Both the position numbers and the translations under genes were made by a program. Shown piece by piece: positions 24,423 through 32,869 of a DNA stretch of 64,000 nt; position 1 is the stretch's first letter; every line of letters begins with the position of its first letter. Location of the stretch: positions 19,433 through 83,432 of the forward strand of contig JALXCZ010000007.1 in NCBI GenBank assembly GCA_026990595.1. Reading direction: 5' to 3'. The notes under the pieces are model-generated. The model did no database searches. It was given only the letters and a program-made list of their open reading frames with translations, and had not been told where the DNA came from. This DNA is from Sulfurovum sp. Lineage in GTDB: Bacteria > Campylobacterota > Campylobacteria > Campylobacterales > Sulfurovaceae.

Positions 24423-25370
24423 ATGAAGAAAAAAATAGCTATTTCAATTGGTGATCTTAACGGTATAGGCATACAACTAGCCCTAGAAAACCATGATACT
24501 GTTTCACAAACAGTTTCACCTATGTACTGCATAGATAAAATTATGTTAGAACAAGCTGCCAAGAAACTAGGGCTTACTATCCCTGATGATTTTCAAACCA
24601 TCGAAAACATCGCTCCATATTTTGAGATAGAGGCAGGAGAAGTTAGTAAAGAGAGTGGTGCGTATGCCTATGCCTCTTTTGTGAAAGCCGTGGAACTTGC
24701 TAAAGAAAAAGAAGTTGATGCCATATGCACCCTTCCTATCAACAAAAAAGCATGGGAAGTAGCAGGTATAAACTACAAAGGTCATACCGATGCCCTGCGT
24801 GACTTTTTTGATGCAAAGGCAATTATGATGCTTGGATGCCCCCAGATGTATGTAGCACTCTTTACAGAGCATATCCCACTCAGAGAGGTAGCCAGTAGCA
24901 TCAACGAAGAGGATCTGACACACTTTTTGATAGATTTTTATCATACTGCCAAACCTACTTCAACCGTAGCTGTACTGGGGCTGAATCCCCATGCTGGAGA
25001 TAATGGGGTACTTGGAGATGAAGAACTTATCATCCAAAAAGCCATAAACAACGCAACAACTATTCTAAAAAAAGAAATACCATCACTATTCACTATTCAC
25101 TATTCACTATTCACTACACCCATGGTGCCCGATGTAGCTTTTACCCCAAATGTTCGTAAAAACTACACACACTATATCGCCATGTATCATGACCAGGGCT
25201 TAGCACCACTTAAAGCCCTCTACTTTGACGAAGGCATTAATGTAAGCCTAAACCTACCTGTCCTACGCACCTCTGTAGACCACGGTACAGCATTTGATAT
25301 TGCATACAAAAGAATTGAATTAAATAATCTAAGCTATTTAAATGCAATAAAATACATAAGAGAAAACTAA
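24423..25370 (+). CDS. pdxA: 4-hydroxythreonine-4-phosphate dehydrogenase
   Basis: Oxidises 4-phosphohydroxy-L-threonine to supply the PdxJ substrate. It has 315 aa. The start KIAISIGDLNGIG (4-16) is the PdxA phosphate-binding motif, GHTDALRDFF (about 120-129) and AMYHDQGLAPLKAL (about 257-270) carry metal ligands, and LPVLRTSVDHGTAFDIA is the C-terminal signature. Residues 221-232 (SLFTIHYSLFTT) are encoded by a CACTATT tandem repeat and look like a lineage-specific insertion before the conserved FTPN region. Confidence 0.95.
   Translation: MKKKIAISIGDLNGIGIQLALENHDTVSQTVSPMYCIDKIMLEQAAKKLGLTIPDDFQTIENIAPYFEIEAGEVSKESGAYAYASFVKAVELAKEKEVDAICTLPINKKAWEVAGINYKGHTDALRDFFDAKAIMMLGCPQMYVALFTEHIPLREVASSINEEDLTHFLIDFYHTAKPTSTVAVLGLNPHAGDNGVLGDEELIIQKAINNATTILKKEIPSLFTIHYSLFTTPMVPDVAFTPNVRKNYTHYIAMYHDQGLAPLKALYFDEGINVSLNLPVLRTSVDHGTAFDIAYKRIELNNLSYLNAIKYIREN
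25084..25116 (+). repeat. CACTATT heptamer tandem repeat inside pdxA
   Basis: 4.7 head-to-tail copies of CACTATT, uninterrupted. Because 7 is not a multiple of 3, three units encode seven residues (an SLFTIHY cycle). The array is in frame but could shift the frame if it changes by one unit. A related array lies at the ttcA/rluD junction. Confidence 0.9.
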
Positions 25371-25444
25371 AAATAAGAAGAAACTAATACATCAAAAGAA
25401 AAGGAACAAAGAAAAACCTAAAAAAAGTATTGAGAAAGATCACT

Positions 25445-25672
25445 TTAACAAAAAAGCCCAACATCCTCTTCTCTCACGATCTCACACTCCTCATTCATCT
25501 GTGAGCAGAGCTTCTCCTTGCAACAATCACAAAGATAGCGGTAATTCTGCATATCATAATGGATCGTATCGCCTTCATTAATATCATTATAACATTCACC
25601 ACATACATTCGTGACACGTAAAAGTATCTCTTTGGTTGCAGTCTGGGTTACAAAACATGCATTACTCATCAT
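25445..25672 (-). CDS. Small cysteine-rich protein, probably zinc-binding
   Basis: A 75-aa protein with CGEC (residues 24-27), CDCC (about 48-51) and further cysteines near the C-terminus, a layout suggesting one or two zinc sites. YLCDCCKEKLC resembles treble-clef or ribbon proteins. No family was recognised. It begins directly after the stop of the TPR gene on the same strand (0-bp gap), so the two are coexpressed. Confidence 0.75.
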   Translation of the reverse strand: MMSNACFVTQTATKEILLRVTNVCGECYNDINEGDTIHYDMQNYRYLCDCCKEKLCSQMNEECEIVREEDVGLFC

Positions 25673-26308
25673 CTACTCCGATAATTCTTTGATCATTTTC
25701 TTGGCAACTTCCAGTTCACTGTCCAGTGCAAAAGCTTTTTTATACTCAATCAATGCTTCTTCTTTACATCCTAGATCATAAAGTGTGTTGGCATAATTGA
25801 AATGATGTGGTGCATACTCAGGGTCTAGAGCAATAGCTCTTTCATGATGTTGTTTAGCACCTTCTTCATCACCCAACTGATGCAGAGCATTGGCTAAAGA
25901 GGCATGCGCCATATCATCACTCTCATCCAGAGAAAGTATTTTTTCAAAATACTCTTTCGCCTCCTGGTATTTTTTCTGCTGCATGGCTACATAACCGCTT
26001 CTTTGGAGTGCTTCAATACTGTTTTCATCTAAAATAAGTGCACTTTGGAGTGCCTTTTCTGCCTCTTGCAGATCCTCTTTTTCTATGGCAGCATCTGCCA
26101 TTTTTAAAAGTTGTTCCATACGTGTTGGCTGCACTGCAGGGGTAGAGAATGTTTTATCAGGACGGTTGATCCCACCTATCTGTTCATCTGCCCTTTTGGC
26201 TTCGAAATCCACACCACGTTTGGGAAAACTTCCTGAAAAAAGTTGCTTAAAGAAGAGGTAAAAAATTGCTCCTGCAAGCACTAAAAGTAAAAGTTGAAAA
26301 GTAGACAT
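25673..26308 (-). CDS. Membrane-anchored TPR protein
   Basis: A 211-aa protein with an N-terminal membrane helix (residues 4-20, followed by FFKQLFSG), a charged linker, and about four tetratricopeptide repeats from residue 65. Examples are EAEKALQSALILDENSIEAL, KEYFEKILSLDESDDMAHAS and HERAIALDPEYAPHHFNYAN. It probably scaffolds a protein complex at the inner membrane. It is cotranscribed with the cysteine-rich gene downstream. The partners are unknown. Confidence 0.85.
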   Translation of the reverse strand: MSTFQLLLLVLAGAIFYLFFKQLFSGSFPKRGVDFEAKRADEQIGGINRPDKTFSTPAVQPTRMEQLLKMADAAIEKEDLQEAEKALQSALILDENSIEALQRSGYVAMQQKKYQEAKEYFEKILSLDESDDMAHASLANALHQLGDEEGAKQHHERAIALDPEYAPHHFNYANTLYDLGCKEEALIEYKKAFALDSELEVAKKMIKELSE

Positions 26309-26368
26309 ATATTCTCCAAAAGTTAATAAGCAATAATAGGATAATCTAACTTAAAGCCAAAGAAATAA

Positions 26369-27175
26369 TTACCAACCCTCAGCAAGATCGATCAGTTTAT
26401 ATCCTTCTTGCTGACGTTTTTCAAACTTTTTCGTAAATGCTTCCATGGTTGCAGCTGTTTCATAACCTTGCGCTGCATTATTTTTGGATCTGTAAAAAAC
26501 AACCATCCATTTCCCCAATGTATATTCTATATTACTGATGTGGTATCCTTTTTTCCAATACTTTTCTATCGCTCTCACCATATCACGCCAGGCAGAACGT
26601 ATGATCATTGCCTGACCTTTGTATTCTGTTCCTTCAGCAAATATCCCTGTCCAACGTCCTTCTCCATACTCAAGGTCAATAAGATCAAAATTCTCTTTCC
26701 ATCGCTTATTGACAGCATCTACAAAAACATCCAACTTCTTTCTTCTCTCAAATGCCTGGTTAGTATAAGAAGTGTTTTTTTCAAAGATAACGATCCATTC
26801 TGCCAAGCCATGCTCCACATTGGTAATATAATACCCCTTGTCCCAATACTTTTTAAGTAAATTATTAACAACAGAAAAACGTCTGGCAACAATATAGGTT
26901 TGATGTGTCTCTTTGGGATTTTTGGTAAAAACGGCTATCCATTTTCCATTACCATATTTGATCTCATTGATATCATACCCTTCTACCCAGCGTTTTCGAA
27001 TACTCTTTTGCAAATTTTCCAGACTCATTGTACTCTCTATTTTCTGATTGCTCTTCTTTTTTTCAAAGGTACCTATATATTTGTAATGTGATGCACTATA
27101 TTTGGATGTTTTTGCAGAGAGTTGTGTTGCAAAAAACATCATACCCATAATCAGTAAGTATATTATTTTTCTCAT
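26369..27175 (-). CDS. Exported protein with four 48-residue WG-type repeats
   Basis: A 268-aa protein with a signal peptide (residues 1-21, ending QLSA) and four tandem repeats with an exact 48-residue period. One set of tryptophans is at 63, 111, 159 and 207, and a second at 79, 127, 175 and 223. The repeat core reads W-x2-GY-x-I-x2-I-x3-G-x-W-x2-VF. A fifth, truncated copy ends the protein (EGYKLIDLAEGW). The pattern recalls the DUF7477 repeat, which I cannot confirm. It is probably periplasmic or cell-surface and binding rather than catalytic. It stands alone between the TPR protein and the next small gene. Confidence 0.8.
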   Translation of the reverse strand: MRKIIYLLIMGMMFFATQLSAKTSKYSASHYKYIGTFEKKKSNQKIESTMSLENLQKSIRKRWVEGYDINEIKYGNGKWIAVFTKNPKETHQTYIVARRFSVVNNLLKKYWDKGYYITNVEHGLAEWIVIFEKNTSYTNQAFERRKKLDVFVDAVNKRWKENFDLIDLEYGEGRWTGIFAEGTEYKGQAMIIRSAWRDMVRAIEKYWKKGYHISNIEYTLGKWMVVFYRSKNNAAQGYETAATMEAFTKKFEKRQQEGYKLIDLAEGW

Positions 27176-27183
27176 ATGTGATC

Positions 27184-27450
27184 CTATCTGTTTAATTGTG
27201 TAGCAATGGCTCCTATCTCTTCTTCCATCGCCTCTTTGGTATCATATATAAAAGTATGTTTATCTTCTTCACCTAAATGCAGAAAGATTCCATAGCCTAC
27301 GACTTCCACTTTGTCTTTTGCTTCACTCTCAAGCCACTCAAGACTCACTTGTGTAGTCTCATCCTCAAATCCGGTTCTAATCACTGCGGCAGGGTAAAGC
27401 TGTGTTATCTTTGCTGTATCAAACTCTTTGTTTTGTATGGTAATAATCAT
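27184..27450 (-). CDS. Conserved hypothetical protein (88 aa)
   Basis: Small soluble protein beginning MIITIQNKEFDTAKI and ending IATQLNR, acidic toward the C-terminus, with no motif recognised. The ATG at 27450 is preferred over a longer frame that would run into divergent yqeY-like coding DNA. A divergent promoter (TATAAT at 27464-27469 on the plus strand) lies just upstream. Function unknown. Confidence 0.65.
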   Translation of the reverse strand: MIITIQNKEFDTAKITQLYPAAVIRTGFEDETTQVSLEWLESEAKDKVEVVGYGIFLHLGEEDKHTFIYDTKEAMEEEIGAIATQLNR

Positions 27451-27463
27451 ACATTCATTATAG

Positions 27464-27469
27464 TATAAT
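27464..27469 (+). promoter_or_regulatory. Promoter -10 box for the YqeY-like gene
   Basis: TATAAT in TATAGTATAATTG, 27 bp before the ATG at 27497. GGGAG 7-8 nt before that ATG is the RBS. Confidence 0.45.
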
Positions 27470-27496
27470 TGTCTAAAATTATATGGGAGATCATAA

Positions 27497-27940
27497 ATGC
27501 GTTTAAAAGAACAGATCAAAAACGACATAAAAGAAGCAATGCGGGCGAAAGAGACAGCAAAAAGAGATACTCTCAGAAACATTCAAGCCGCTATTAAGCA
27601 GATAGAAGTAGATGAAAGAAGAGAACTGGGTGATGCTGATGTGGAAGCGATCTTAATGAAATATGCCAAACAACGTGAAGATGCCAAAGTACAGTTTGCT
27701 AAGGGTGGGCGTGATGATCTTGTGGCTAAGGAAGAGGCAGAGTTAGCCCTTATTAAAACCTATCTGCCTGAACCTATGGATGACACGGAACTGGAGTCCA
27801 TACTCAAAGAGGTCATTGCCTCCGTAGGTGCACAGAGTATGAAAGACATGGGTAAAGTCATGGGTGCAGCCAAAAGTACCATAGGAAGCCGTGCAGATGG
27901 TGGACGTATTAATGTGATGGTGAAGAAGCTGTTATCATAA
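27497..27940 (+). CDS. GatB/YqeY domain-containing protein
   Basis: A 147-aa stand-alone YqeY protein, related to the tail domain of the tRNA-dependent amidotransferase subunit GatB. Typical features are LKEQIKNDIKEAMRAKE (3-19), DTLRNIQAAIKQIE, YLPEPMDDTELE, and the C-terminal MGKVMGAAKSTIGSRADGGR. It may help proofread or bind tRNA. Its 3' end overlaps the convergent lipoprotein gene by 32 bp. Confidence 0.93.
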   Translation: MRLKEQIKNDIKEAMRAKETAKRDTLRNIQAAIKQIEVDERRELGDADVEAILMKYAKQREDAKVQFAKGGRDDLVAKEEAELALIKTYLPEPMDDTELESILKEVIASVGAQSMKDMGKVMGAAKSTIGSRADGGRINVMVKKLLS

Positions 27941-28793
27941 AAATATATGTGTAACCACGTGTAGCCACATATATTTTATTGTTTTTCTGTTTTATATCCA
28001 AGGCAGCATAGGCAAGTGGTATAGTTTGTATTGCTTTACCATTATGTCTATTTAACACATATAAATAATCTTGATGTGCTGTTAAACCATAGCCTGTAAC
28101 AATAATATCATCTGTTACAACAAAACTAGTATTACTTTTTTGTTCTTGGCTTCTCCATAGTATTGCATTTGTTTTTAAATCAATAGCCGTTAAAAAACCT
28201 GTTTTGCCATTGACCTCTCTAGGAAATCCTCCTGAAGTAGAAATATATAAAATATTATCTTCTATCTCAGCCCAATCCAAAGATTGTCTCGCCCATGCTT
28301 TACGTACATGATACACGGAAGGATACTCATAATTTTTTAAATCAAAACTTTTTTGAATTGTATGTGTTTTCTTATCATAAATAACCAAATAAGCACCAGG
28401 TCTGTCAAGCTGTGATTTATAATAGACAAAATAAGAAGACTTTAGATTCAAAATTCTTTCAAGTAAAATACCTTTATAGCTAGGCTTTATGCCTGTAGGG
28501 TAGTGTCCACCTTTAGGTCTTATGCGTCCACATGTACGTATAGTGGAAGGTTCAAACCCATATTGTTGATACCATTTGTTACAATTTTTATATGATTTTA
28601 CAAAGCTTTCTGTCTTAATTCTTTTTAATTTAGAAGTTGCCACTCTGTCGTTCTGACTCTGAGACAATAAAAAACTATGCTCAGGTGGCTTTACTAAAAC
28701 AGTAGCACTTTTTCCACTTTTTATATTGGGTTGAGCACAACCAAACAAAACAAATAATCCTACAAATAAAAAAGATATTTTAAGATTGACCAT
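27909..28793 (-). CDS. Lipoprotein with PQQ-like beta-propeller repeats
   Basis: A 294-aa protein with a lipobox (FVLFGCA, Cys near residue 19), so it is probably a lipoprotein. The C-terminal half holds blade-like repeats such as [49 protein letters not shown] and [16 protein letters not shown], as in PQQ-binding-like propellers. It overlaps trpC by 14 bp upstream and yqeY by 32 bp downstream (antisense). The propeller is short (about four blades visible), so it may be a partial or divergent member. Substrate unknown. Confidence 0.75.
   Translation of the reverse strand: MVNLKISFLFVGLFVLFGCAQPNIKSGKSATVLVKPPEHSFLLSQSQNDRVATSKLKRIKTESFVKSYKNCNKWYQQYGFEPSTIRTCGRIRPKGGHYPTGIKPSYKGILLERILNLKSSYFVYYKSQLDRPGAYLVIYDKKTHTIQKSFDLKNYEYPSVYHVRKAWARQSLDWAEIEDNILYISTSGGFPREVNGKTGFLTAIDLKTNAILWRSQEQKSNTSFVVTDDIIVTGYGLTAHQDYLYVLNRHNGKAIQTIPLAYAALDIKQKNNKIYVATRGYTYIFMITASSPSH
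27941..27976 (+). terminator. Hairpin terminator after yqeY, within convergent lipoprotein gene
   Basis: AAATATATGTG (27941-27951) pairs perfectly with CACATATATTT (27966-27976), followed by a T-rich run. It begins right after the yqeY stop and lies inside the last codons of the opposite-strand lipoprotein gene, so one sequence serves as coding DNA and as a stem. Confidence 0.5.
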
Positions 28794-29577
28794 ACTTCAC
28801 CTCTTTAATGGCAGCAGTAATATCATCTTGACGCATAAAGTGCTCACCAACTAAAAATGCATCTGCTCCCATTTTAGAAATTTCAACTACTGTTTCGTGC
28901 TCATTGATGCCACTCTCGGCTACAATAATCTTACCGTTTGGAATAAGTGGGATAAGTTTTTCAGTCAAACGCATATCCATCTCAAAACTCTCAAGGTTTC
29001 GGTGGTTAATACCGATGATATCTGCTCCTGCAAAGATGGCTTTTACCAAATCGGTTTTATTGTGTACCTCCACCAATACATCAAGCCCTAGGTGTAGAGC
29101 ATAGTCATGCAACTCTTTCAGCTCTTTACGACTCAATGCCATAGCTATGAGCAAGATATAGTCTGCTCCAAAAGCAAGTGCTTCAAGAACTTGATATTTA
29201 TCTACGATAAAGTCTTTTCTAAGAAGGGGAATACTTACATAACGGCGTACCATCCCCAGATACTCTTTGTCACCCTTAAAGAAATGTGGTTCTGTAAGAA
29301 TAGAGAGTGAATCAGCCCCGCCTTTTTCGTAAGCTTGTGCTATCTTCATAGGGTCAAAGTCTTCACGAATAATACCTTTGGATGGGCTTGCTTTTTTTAC
29401 CTCTGCAATAATACGATAGGGATTTTCTTCGGTTGAACGAAGTGCTGATTTCACATCTTTAGGCACAAAAGGGTTAAACGCCAAAGAGCGTCCCAACCAC
29501 TCCATAGGATAATCTACTTTACGCTTCTCTAAATCTGTTTTTGTTTTTTTAATGATTTCATCTAATATCTGAGCCAT
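28780..29577 (-). CDS. trpC: Indole-3-glycerol phosphate synthase
   Basis: TIM-barrel tryptophan-pathway enzyme, 265 aa. Motifs: [12 protein letters not shown] (about residues 57-68, catalytic Lys), [17 protein letters not shown] (about 113-129), INHRNLESF, and VAESGI near the C-terminus. It stands apart from other trp genes here. A TATAAT-ACGCG promoter lies just upstream. Its stop overlaps the lipoprotein start. Confidence 0.96.
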   Translation of the reverse strand: MAQILDEIIKKTKTDLEKRKVDYPMEWLGRSLAFNPFVPKDVKSALRSTEENPYRIIAEVKKASPSKGIIREDFDPMKIAQAYEKGGADSLSILTEPHFFKGDKEYLGMVRRYVSIPLLRKDFIVDKYQVLEALAFGADYILLIAMALSRKELKELHDYALHLGLDVLVEVHNKTDLVKAIFAGADIIGINHRNLESFEMDMRLTEKLIPLIPNGKIIVAESGINEHETVVEISKMGADAFLVGEHFMRQDDITAAIKEVKYGQS

Positions 29578-29600
29578 CTATCTGCCTTAGGCTGAATTTT

Positions 29601-29611
29601 CGCGTATTATA
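29601..29611 (-). promoter_or_regulatory. trpC promoter, -10 plus CGCG
   Basis: TATAAT (29611-29606, minus strand) in GGCTATAATACGCGAAAA, about 30 bp before the trpC ATG. It shares the CGCGA discriminator seen at argG, leuD, pyrH and bpt. Confidence 0.5.
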
Positions 29612-29613
29612 GC

Positions 29614-30870
29614 CTATTTACACTTTTGAATGGCATCCCAGTGTTCTATAATCTCGGGTTCTTCCAAGCCCTCTTTATCTACTACTTTTTTCATTAATTT
29701 ATATGCTTTTTTACACTGATGTTTCCTATAGTATCCCCAAGCCAAAGAATCCAGATAATAGGTATTATCAGGTTGCTGTATCAACGCCTCTTTAACGATC
29801 TTTATCCCTTTTTTAATATCTATTTTTTTTTCAATCAGGGTATAACCGTAATAGTTCAGATAAAGACTGTCATCTACACCTTCAGATAAAGCTTTCTCAA
29901 AAAAGGAGACTACTTTATCTAGCATTTTTTTATCATTTTTATCTTTTGCATTTTCAAAAAGCAAAATTGCTTTTTCTGCTAGCCATTTAGGGTCATGGTC
30001 TTTTGCATAAAGTTTTGCTTCAAGACGTAGTGCTTTGTCATATTCTTTATTTGCTTTGTAGAGTGCATAAAGTGTTTTGTTTTCTATATGTTTTTTCTCC
30101 AAAAAGGCAATTGCCCCGTTCATATCCCCTTTATAGGCATAAGCATCAATGATTTTGGAAAGATATTTCTCATTAGGATCATGGTCATAAAGGATCTTAT
30201 AGACTTCCAGTACCCCATCTACATCATTTTCTTTGACATACAATGCCAGCAGTTTATAATAAAGTTGATTGCTTACTGTCACATTCATACGACGGTGCAT
30301 TTCCAAGAGCTGTATCGCTTTTTTTCTCTCACCGGTATACTCATCCATGATGACACTCATGCGTAAAAGTACATCTTCATTGTGTGTTTTTTCATAAACT
30401 TTATTAAGCAGATGCAATGCTTTTTTGAATTCACCTGTATAAAGATATGGGTTGGATGCCAGATCCAGGTCTCTTGGCTTGGATGATCTTTCAACAAGTC
30501 CCTCTGCCTGATTTCTTGCCTCTTGTATTTGTTGATTGGTAAGATAGAGTGGAATAAGCAGCCGTTTTACTTCCAGTGTATCAGGATGTGCTTTATCCCA
30601 GTGTTTAAGCCTTTCTATACTCTGTGCAATATGACTTCTGCTTAACAGAGATGATGTTACTTCTCTGAAAAGATACTCTTTGGCTCCCGTACTGTCATAC
30701 AGTTTACCAAAAATCTCTCTACTGTTCTCATAAGCCTTGTATTCATCATACAGCAAGCCCTGAATGATCAGTTCATCTTCACTCAGAACCCTGAGTTCTC
30801 TGGCTTGCACTACTCCAAGAAAAAGAAATAAAACAGTAATAATACTGGCTGCTAAACGATACCTGGACAC
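29614..30870 (-). CDS. Exported TPR-repeat protein
   Basis: A 418-aa protein with an N-terminal signal sequence (residues 1-23, ending VVQA) followed almost entirely by degenerate helical repeats of TPR/Sel1-like length. Examples are EYLFREVTSSLLSRSHIAQS, GVLEVYKILYDHDPNEKYLS and a well-formed C-terminal IKIVKEALIQQPDNTYYLDS. It probably mediates protein-protein contacts in the periplasm. It overlaps the YkgJ-family gene upstream by 19 bp, suggesting shared expression. Confidence 0.82.
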   Translation of the reverse strand: MSRYRLAASIITVLFLFLGVVQARELRVLSEDELIIQGLLYDEYKAYENSREIFGKLYDSTGAKEYLFREVTSSLLSRSHIAQSIERLKHWDKAHPDTLEVKRLLIPLYLTNQQIQEARNQAEGLVERSSKPRDLDLASNPYLYTGEFKKALHLLNKVYEKTHNEDVLLRMSVIMDEYTGERKKAIQLLEMHRRMNVTVSNQLYYKLLALYVKENDVDGVLEVYKILYDHDPNEKYLSKIIDAYAYKGDMNGAIAFLEKKHIENKTLYALYKANKEYDKALRLEAKLYAKDHDPKWLAEKAILLFENAKDKNDKKMLDKVVSFFEKALSEGVDDSLYLNYYGYTLIEKKIDIKKGIKIVKEALIQQPDNTYYLDSLAWGYYRKHQCKKAYKLMKKVVDKEGLEEPEIIEHWDAIQKCK

Positions 30871-31226
30871 TCTTTTCTTACCTCATCTTCATCATTTTTA
30901 AACTGCTCCCAAAAAGGAAATGTACGACACTGTAAAGGTCGTACAGGGTAGATAGAACAGCGATTCTTGGTTTCATCAAAAAAGATACAGGCATAATTAT
31001 TTTCAGCCAGTTTCTTTTCTGTCAGTGAATAACGGTGCTTCACTTTTCGTAAATACATTGTAGCAAAATCTTCTACACTAAGGTTAACAAAGTCTGCCAT
31101 TTTCTCTATTTCGGCATATTTTGCCCAGATATAACCGCTCTCACCCGTGCAGCAATGTCCGCCGCAAGCTTCACATTCACTTGGTCTAAATTTATAGTTA
31201 TATCCTTCTTGTTCCATGAGTTCCAT
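30852..31226 (-). CDS. YkgJ-family cysteine-cluster protein
   Basis: A 124-aa protein with the UPF0153/YkgJ pattern: CEACGGHCC (residues 18-26), then CIFFDETKNRCSIYPVRPLQC (cysteines about 81-101) and a final cysteine in KECPG. The cysteines likely bind zinc or an iron-sulfur cluster. Function is unknown in most species. It abuts the upstream methyltransferase gene and overlaps the TPR gene. Confidence 0.9.
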   Translation of the reverse strand: MELMEQEGYNYKFRPSECEACGGHCCTGESGYIWAKYAEIEKMADFVNLSVEDFATMYLRKVKHRYSLTEKKLAENNYACIFFDETKNRCSIYPVRPLQCRTFPFWEQFKNDEDEVRKECPGIV

Positions 31227-31924
31227 TAAAAATCACCTTTTATACTATATGTATTTGCCTTGTTGAAAGCCTCCCTAGCCTGTGGCATATAAACACTCTT
31301 ACTATCAAATACCACAAACGGAGGCAATATTTGTGTCATGGATCTTGAGTTATTTCTGGCTGCGATCATCACCAGTTTGGACTCTCTGTCTATTTTGGAG
31401 TGAACAAACTGTATCTTCTCAGGATTTATACCATTTATTTTCAAATGATACAAGAGTGCATCTAACTGTCTGGCATCATAACAAAAGATAAACCACCCTT
31501 TTGGCTTTAAAAAAGTCTTTACACGTCGAATGAAACTCTCTATAGGCAGATGATGTGCATATCGCGCAGTATTAAGATGTGTATCTTTGCTCTGTGTTGT
31601 ATTAGAGTCATAAAAAGGAGGATTTGAGATGATATAGTCATACCGCTGTTCTGTAACAATATCCTTAGTAAAATCACCTAAATAACTCTCTACTTCAAGA
31701 TCATTGAGTGCATAATTATGCTGTGCATAGTGGAGCATCTTCTCTTGTTTATCTATAATCGTTGGCTCTATGTTAAAATCGCGACTTAAAAGCAGAGAGA
31801 TAATTCCTACACCACACCCAACATCAAGCAGTTTACCTTTAGGTTTGAAGGCTGAAATAAAATCATATAAAAAAATAGAATCACTGTTGTAACAGTAACC
31901 ACTGGTAGGTTGATAAAGAAACAC
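31226..31924 (-). CDS. tRNA1(Val)-A37 N6-methyltransferase family protein (TrmN6-like)
   Basis: Rossmann-fold SAM-dependent methyltransferase of 232 aa. Motif I is LLDVGCGVGIISLLLSR (about 33-49), and the N6-adenine catalytic motif is SNPPFYDS (about 101-108). The short N-terminus YQPTSGYCYNSDSIFLYDF is typical of TrmN6/YfiC, which methylates A37 of tRNA1(Val); rRNA or protein glutamine methyltransferases are less fitting. The stop overlaps the YkgJ start by 1 bp. Confidence 0.85.
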   Translation of the reverse strand: MFLYQPTSGYCYNSDSIFLYDFISAFKPKGKLLDVGCGVGIISLLLSRDFNIEPTIIDKQEKMLHYAQHNYALNDLEVESYLGDFTKDIVTEQRYDYIISNPPFYDSNTTQSKDTHLNTARYAHHLPIESFIRRVKTFLKPKGWFIFCYDARQLDALLYHLKINGINPEKIQFVHSKIDRESKLVMIAARNNSRSMTQILPPFVVFDSKSVYMPQAREAFNKANTYSIKGDF

Positions 31925-31966
31925 AAACTCTCCTGAATAAATATATGAATTTTACTATATTTTCAG

Positions 31967-31979
31967 TATAATCGCGATT
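31967..31979 (+). promoter_or_regulatory. bpt promoter, probably giving a leaderless mRNA
   Basis: TATAAT at 31967-31972 is followed by CGCGATT and then the ATG at 31980. With normal -10 to +1 spacing, transcription would start at or within a base or two of the ATG, leaving no room for a Shine-Dalgarno site. None is visible. Confidence 0.5.
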
Positions 31980-32741
31980 ATGAATGAAGAACTAGATTTG
32001 CTTAATCCCCCATCAACAGATTTTTCTATGCTGGACTATGACTGTGCCTATATTCCCGGAAACTTTGTACGTATGCATTACAAATATGTTGACAAGGCAT
32101 CCAAGACCTTTGCAACAGCTGTCATAGCCAGAGGATGGAGACGTTTTGGAAAATACTATTTCCACCCTATCTGCAACGGATGTGATGCATGTAAAAGTCT
32201 TCGTATCGATGTAAACAGCTACCACTACACCAAATCACAGAAAAAAGCGATCAAACGAAACAAAGAGACACAGATCATTGTACAAAAACCTACGCTTACT
32301 ACAGCTCATATAGACCTTTACAACCAATATCATGCATTCAAACACCAAAAAGACGGCTGGAGTCATCGTAATATCTCCCAAAGAGAGTACTATGAGAATT
32401 TTGTAGACGGTGCACATGATTTTGGCAAAGAGGTACTTTATATTATAGATGGAAAGCTTGTAGGAGTTGATCTTATTGATATTCTTAATGATGGTATCAG
32501 CGCCATCTATTTCTATTATGATCCCGACTATGCCCATCTTTCACTGGGTACTTTCTCTCTACTTTACCAAATAAAACTCGCCAAAATTCTGGAACTTCCC
32601 TGGATCTATCTGGGTTACTGGGTAGAAGGGTGCAAAGCCTTTGCCTACAAATCAAAGTTTCAACCTGAAGAGATACTTGACGGTTTTCCTCATGTATCAG
32701 AACAACCCTTGTGGGAAACATGGGATAAACCGACAGATTAA
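31980..32741 (+). CDS. bpt: Aspartate/glutamate leucyltransferase (arginyltransferase family)
   Basis: Adds a leucine from Leu-tRNA to N-terminal Asp or Glu of proteins, marking them for ClpS/ClpAP degradation. It has 253 aa. Family marks: IPGNFVRMHYKYV (about 25-37), RGWRRFGKYYFHPIC (about 51-65), CNGCDACKSLRI, HKQKDGW-like core and YLGYWVEGCKAFAYKSKF at the C-terminal GNAT-like part. It is divergent from the methyltransferase gene. Confidence 0.92.
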   Translation: MNEELDLLNPPSTDFSMLDYDCAYIPGNFVRMHYKYVDKASKTFATAVIARGWRRFGKYYFHPICNGCDACKSLRIDVNSYHYTKSQKKAIKRNKETQIIVQKPTLTTAHIDLYNQYHAFKHQKDGWSHRNISQREYYENFVDGAHDFGKEVLYIIDGKLVGVDLIDILNDGISAIYFYYDPDYAHLSLGTFSLLYQIKLAKILELPWIYLGYWVEGCKAFAYKSKFQPEEILDGFPHVSEQPLWETWDKPTD

Positions 32742-32754
32742 AATCCACATTATC

Positions 32755-32846
32755 GGTGTTGTCATGGGACAACACCCTACACCCTCATAATATTTAAGCT
32801 ATCATAAAATTTCAAAATCCCTAGGGTGTTGTACCCTTACAACACC
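32755..32846. repeat. Palindromic repeat pair, family A copy 3
   Basis: Arms 32755-32780 (GGTGTTGT, CATGGG, ACAACACCCTAC) and 32822-32846 (TAGGGTGTTGT, ACCCTT, ACAACACC) face each other across 41 AT-rich bases. Each arm is itself a perfect short hairpin. It lies between bpt and the oppositely oriented oxidoreductase, where it could also terminate transcription from both sides. Confidence 0.8.
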
Positions 32847-32869
32847 AATCACCCATGCAAAGATAAATA

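Noticed and set aside
25084..25116. CRISPR-like array
   Set aside because: The unit is only 7 bp with no spacers; it is a simple tandem repeat.
28897..29104. Open frames on the plus strand across trpC
   Set aside because: They are shadow frames of a well-conserved minus-strand gene and show no family motifs or RBS.
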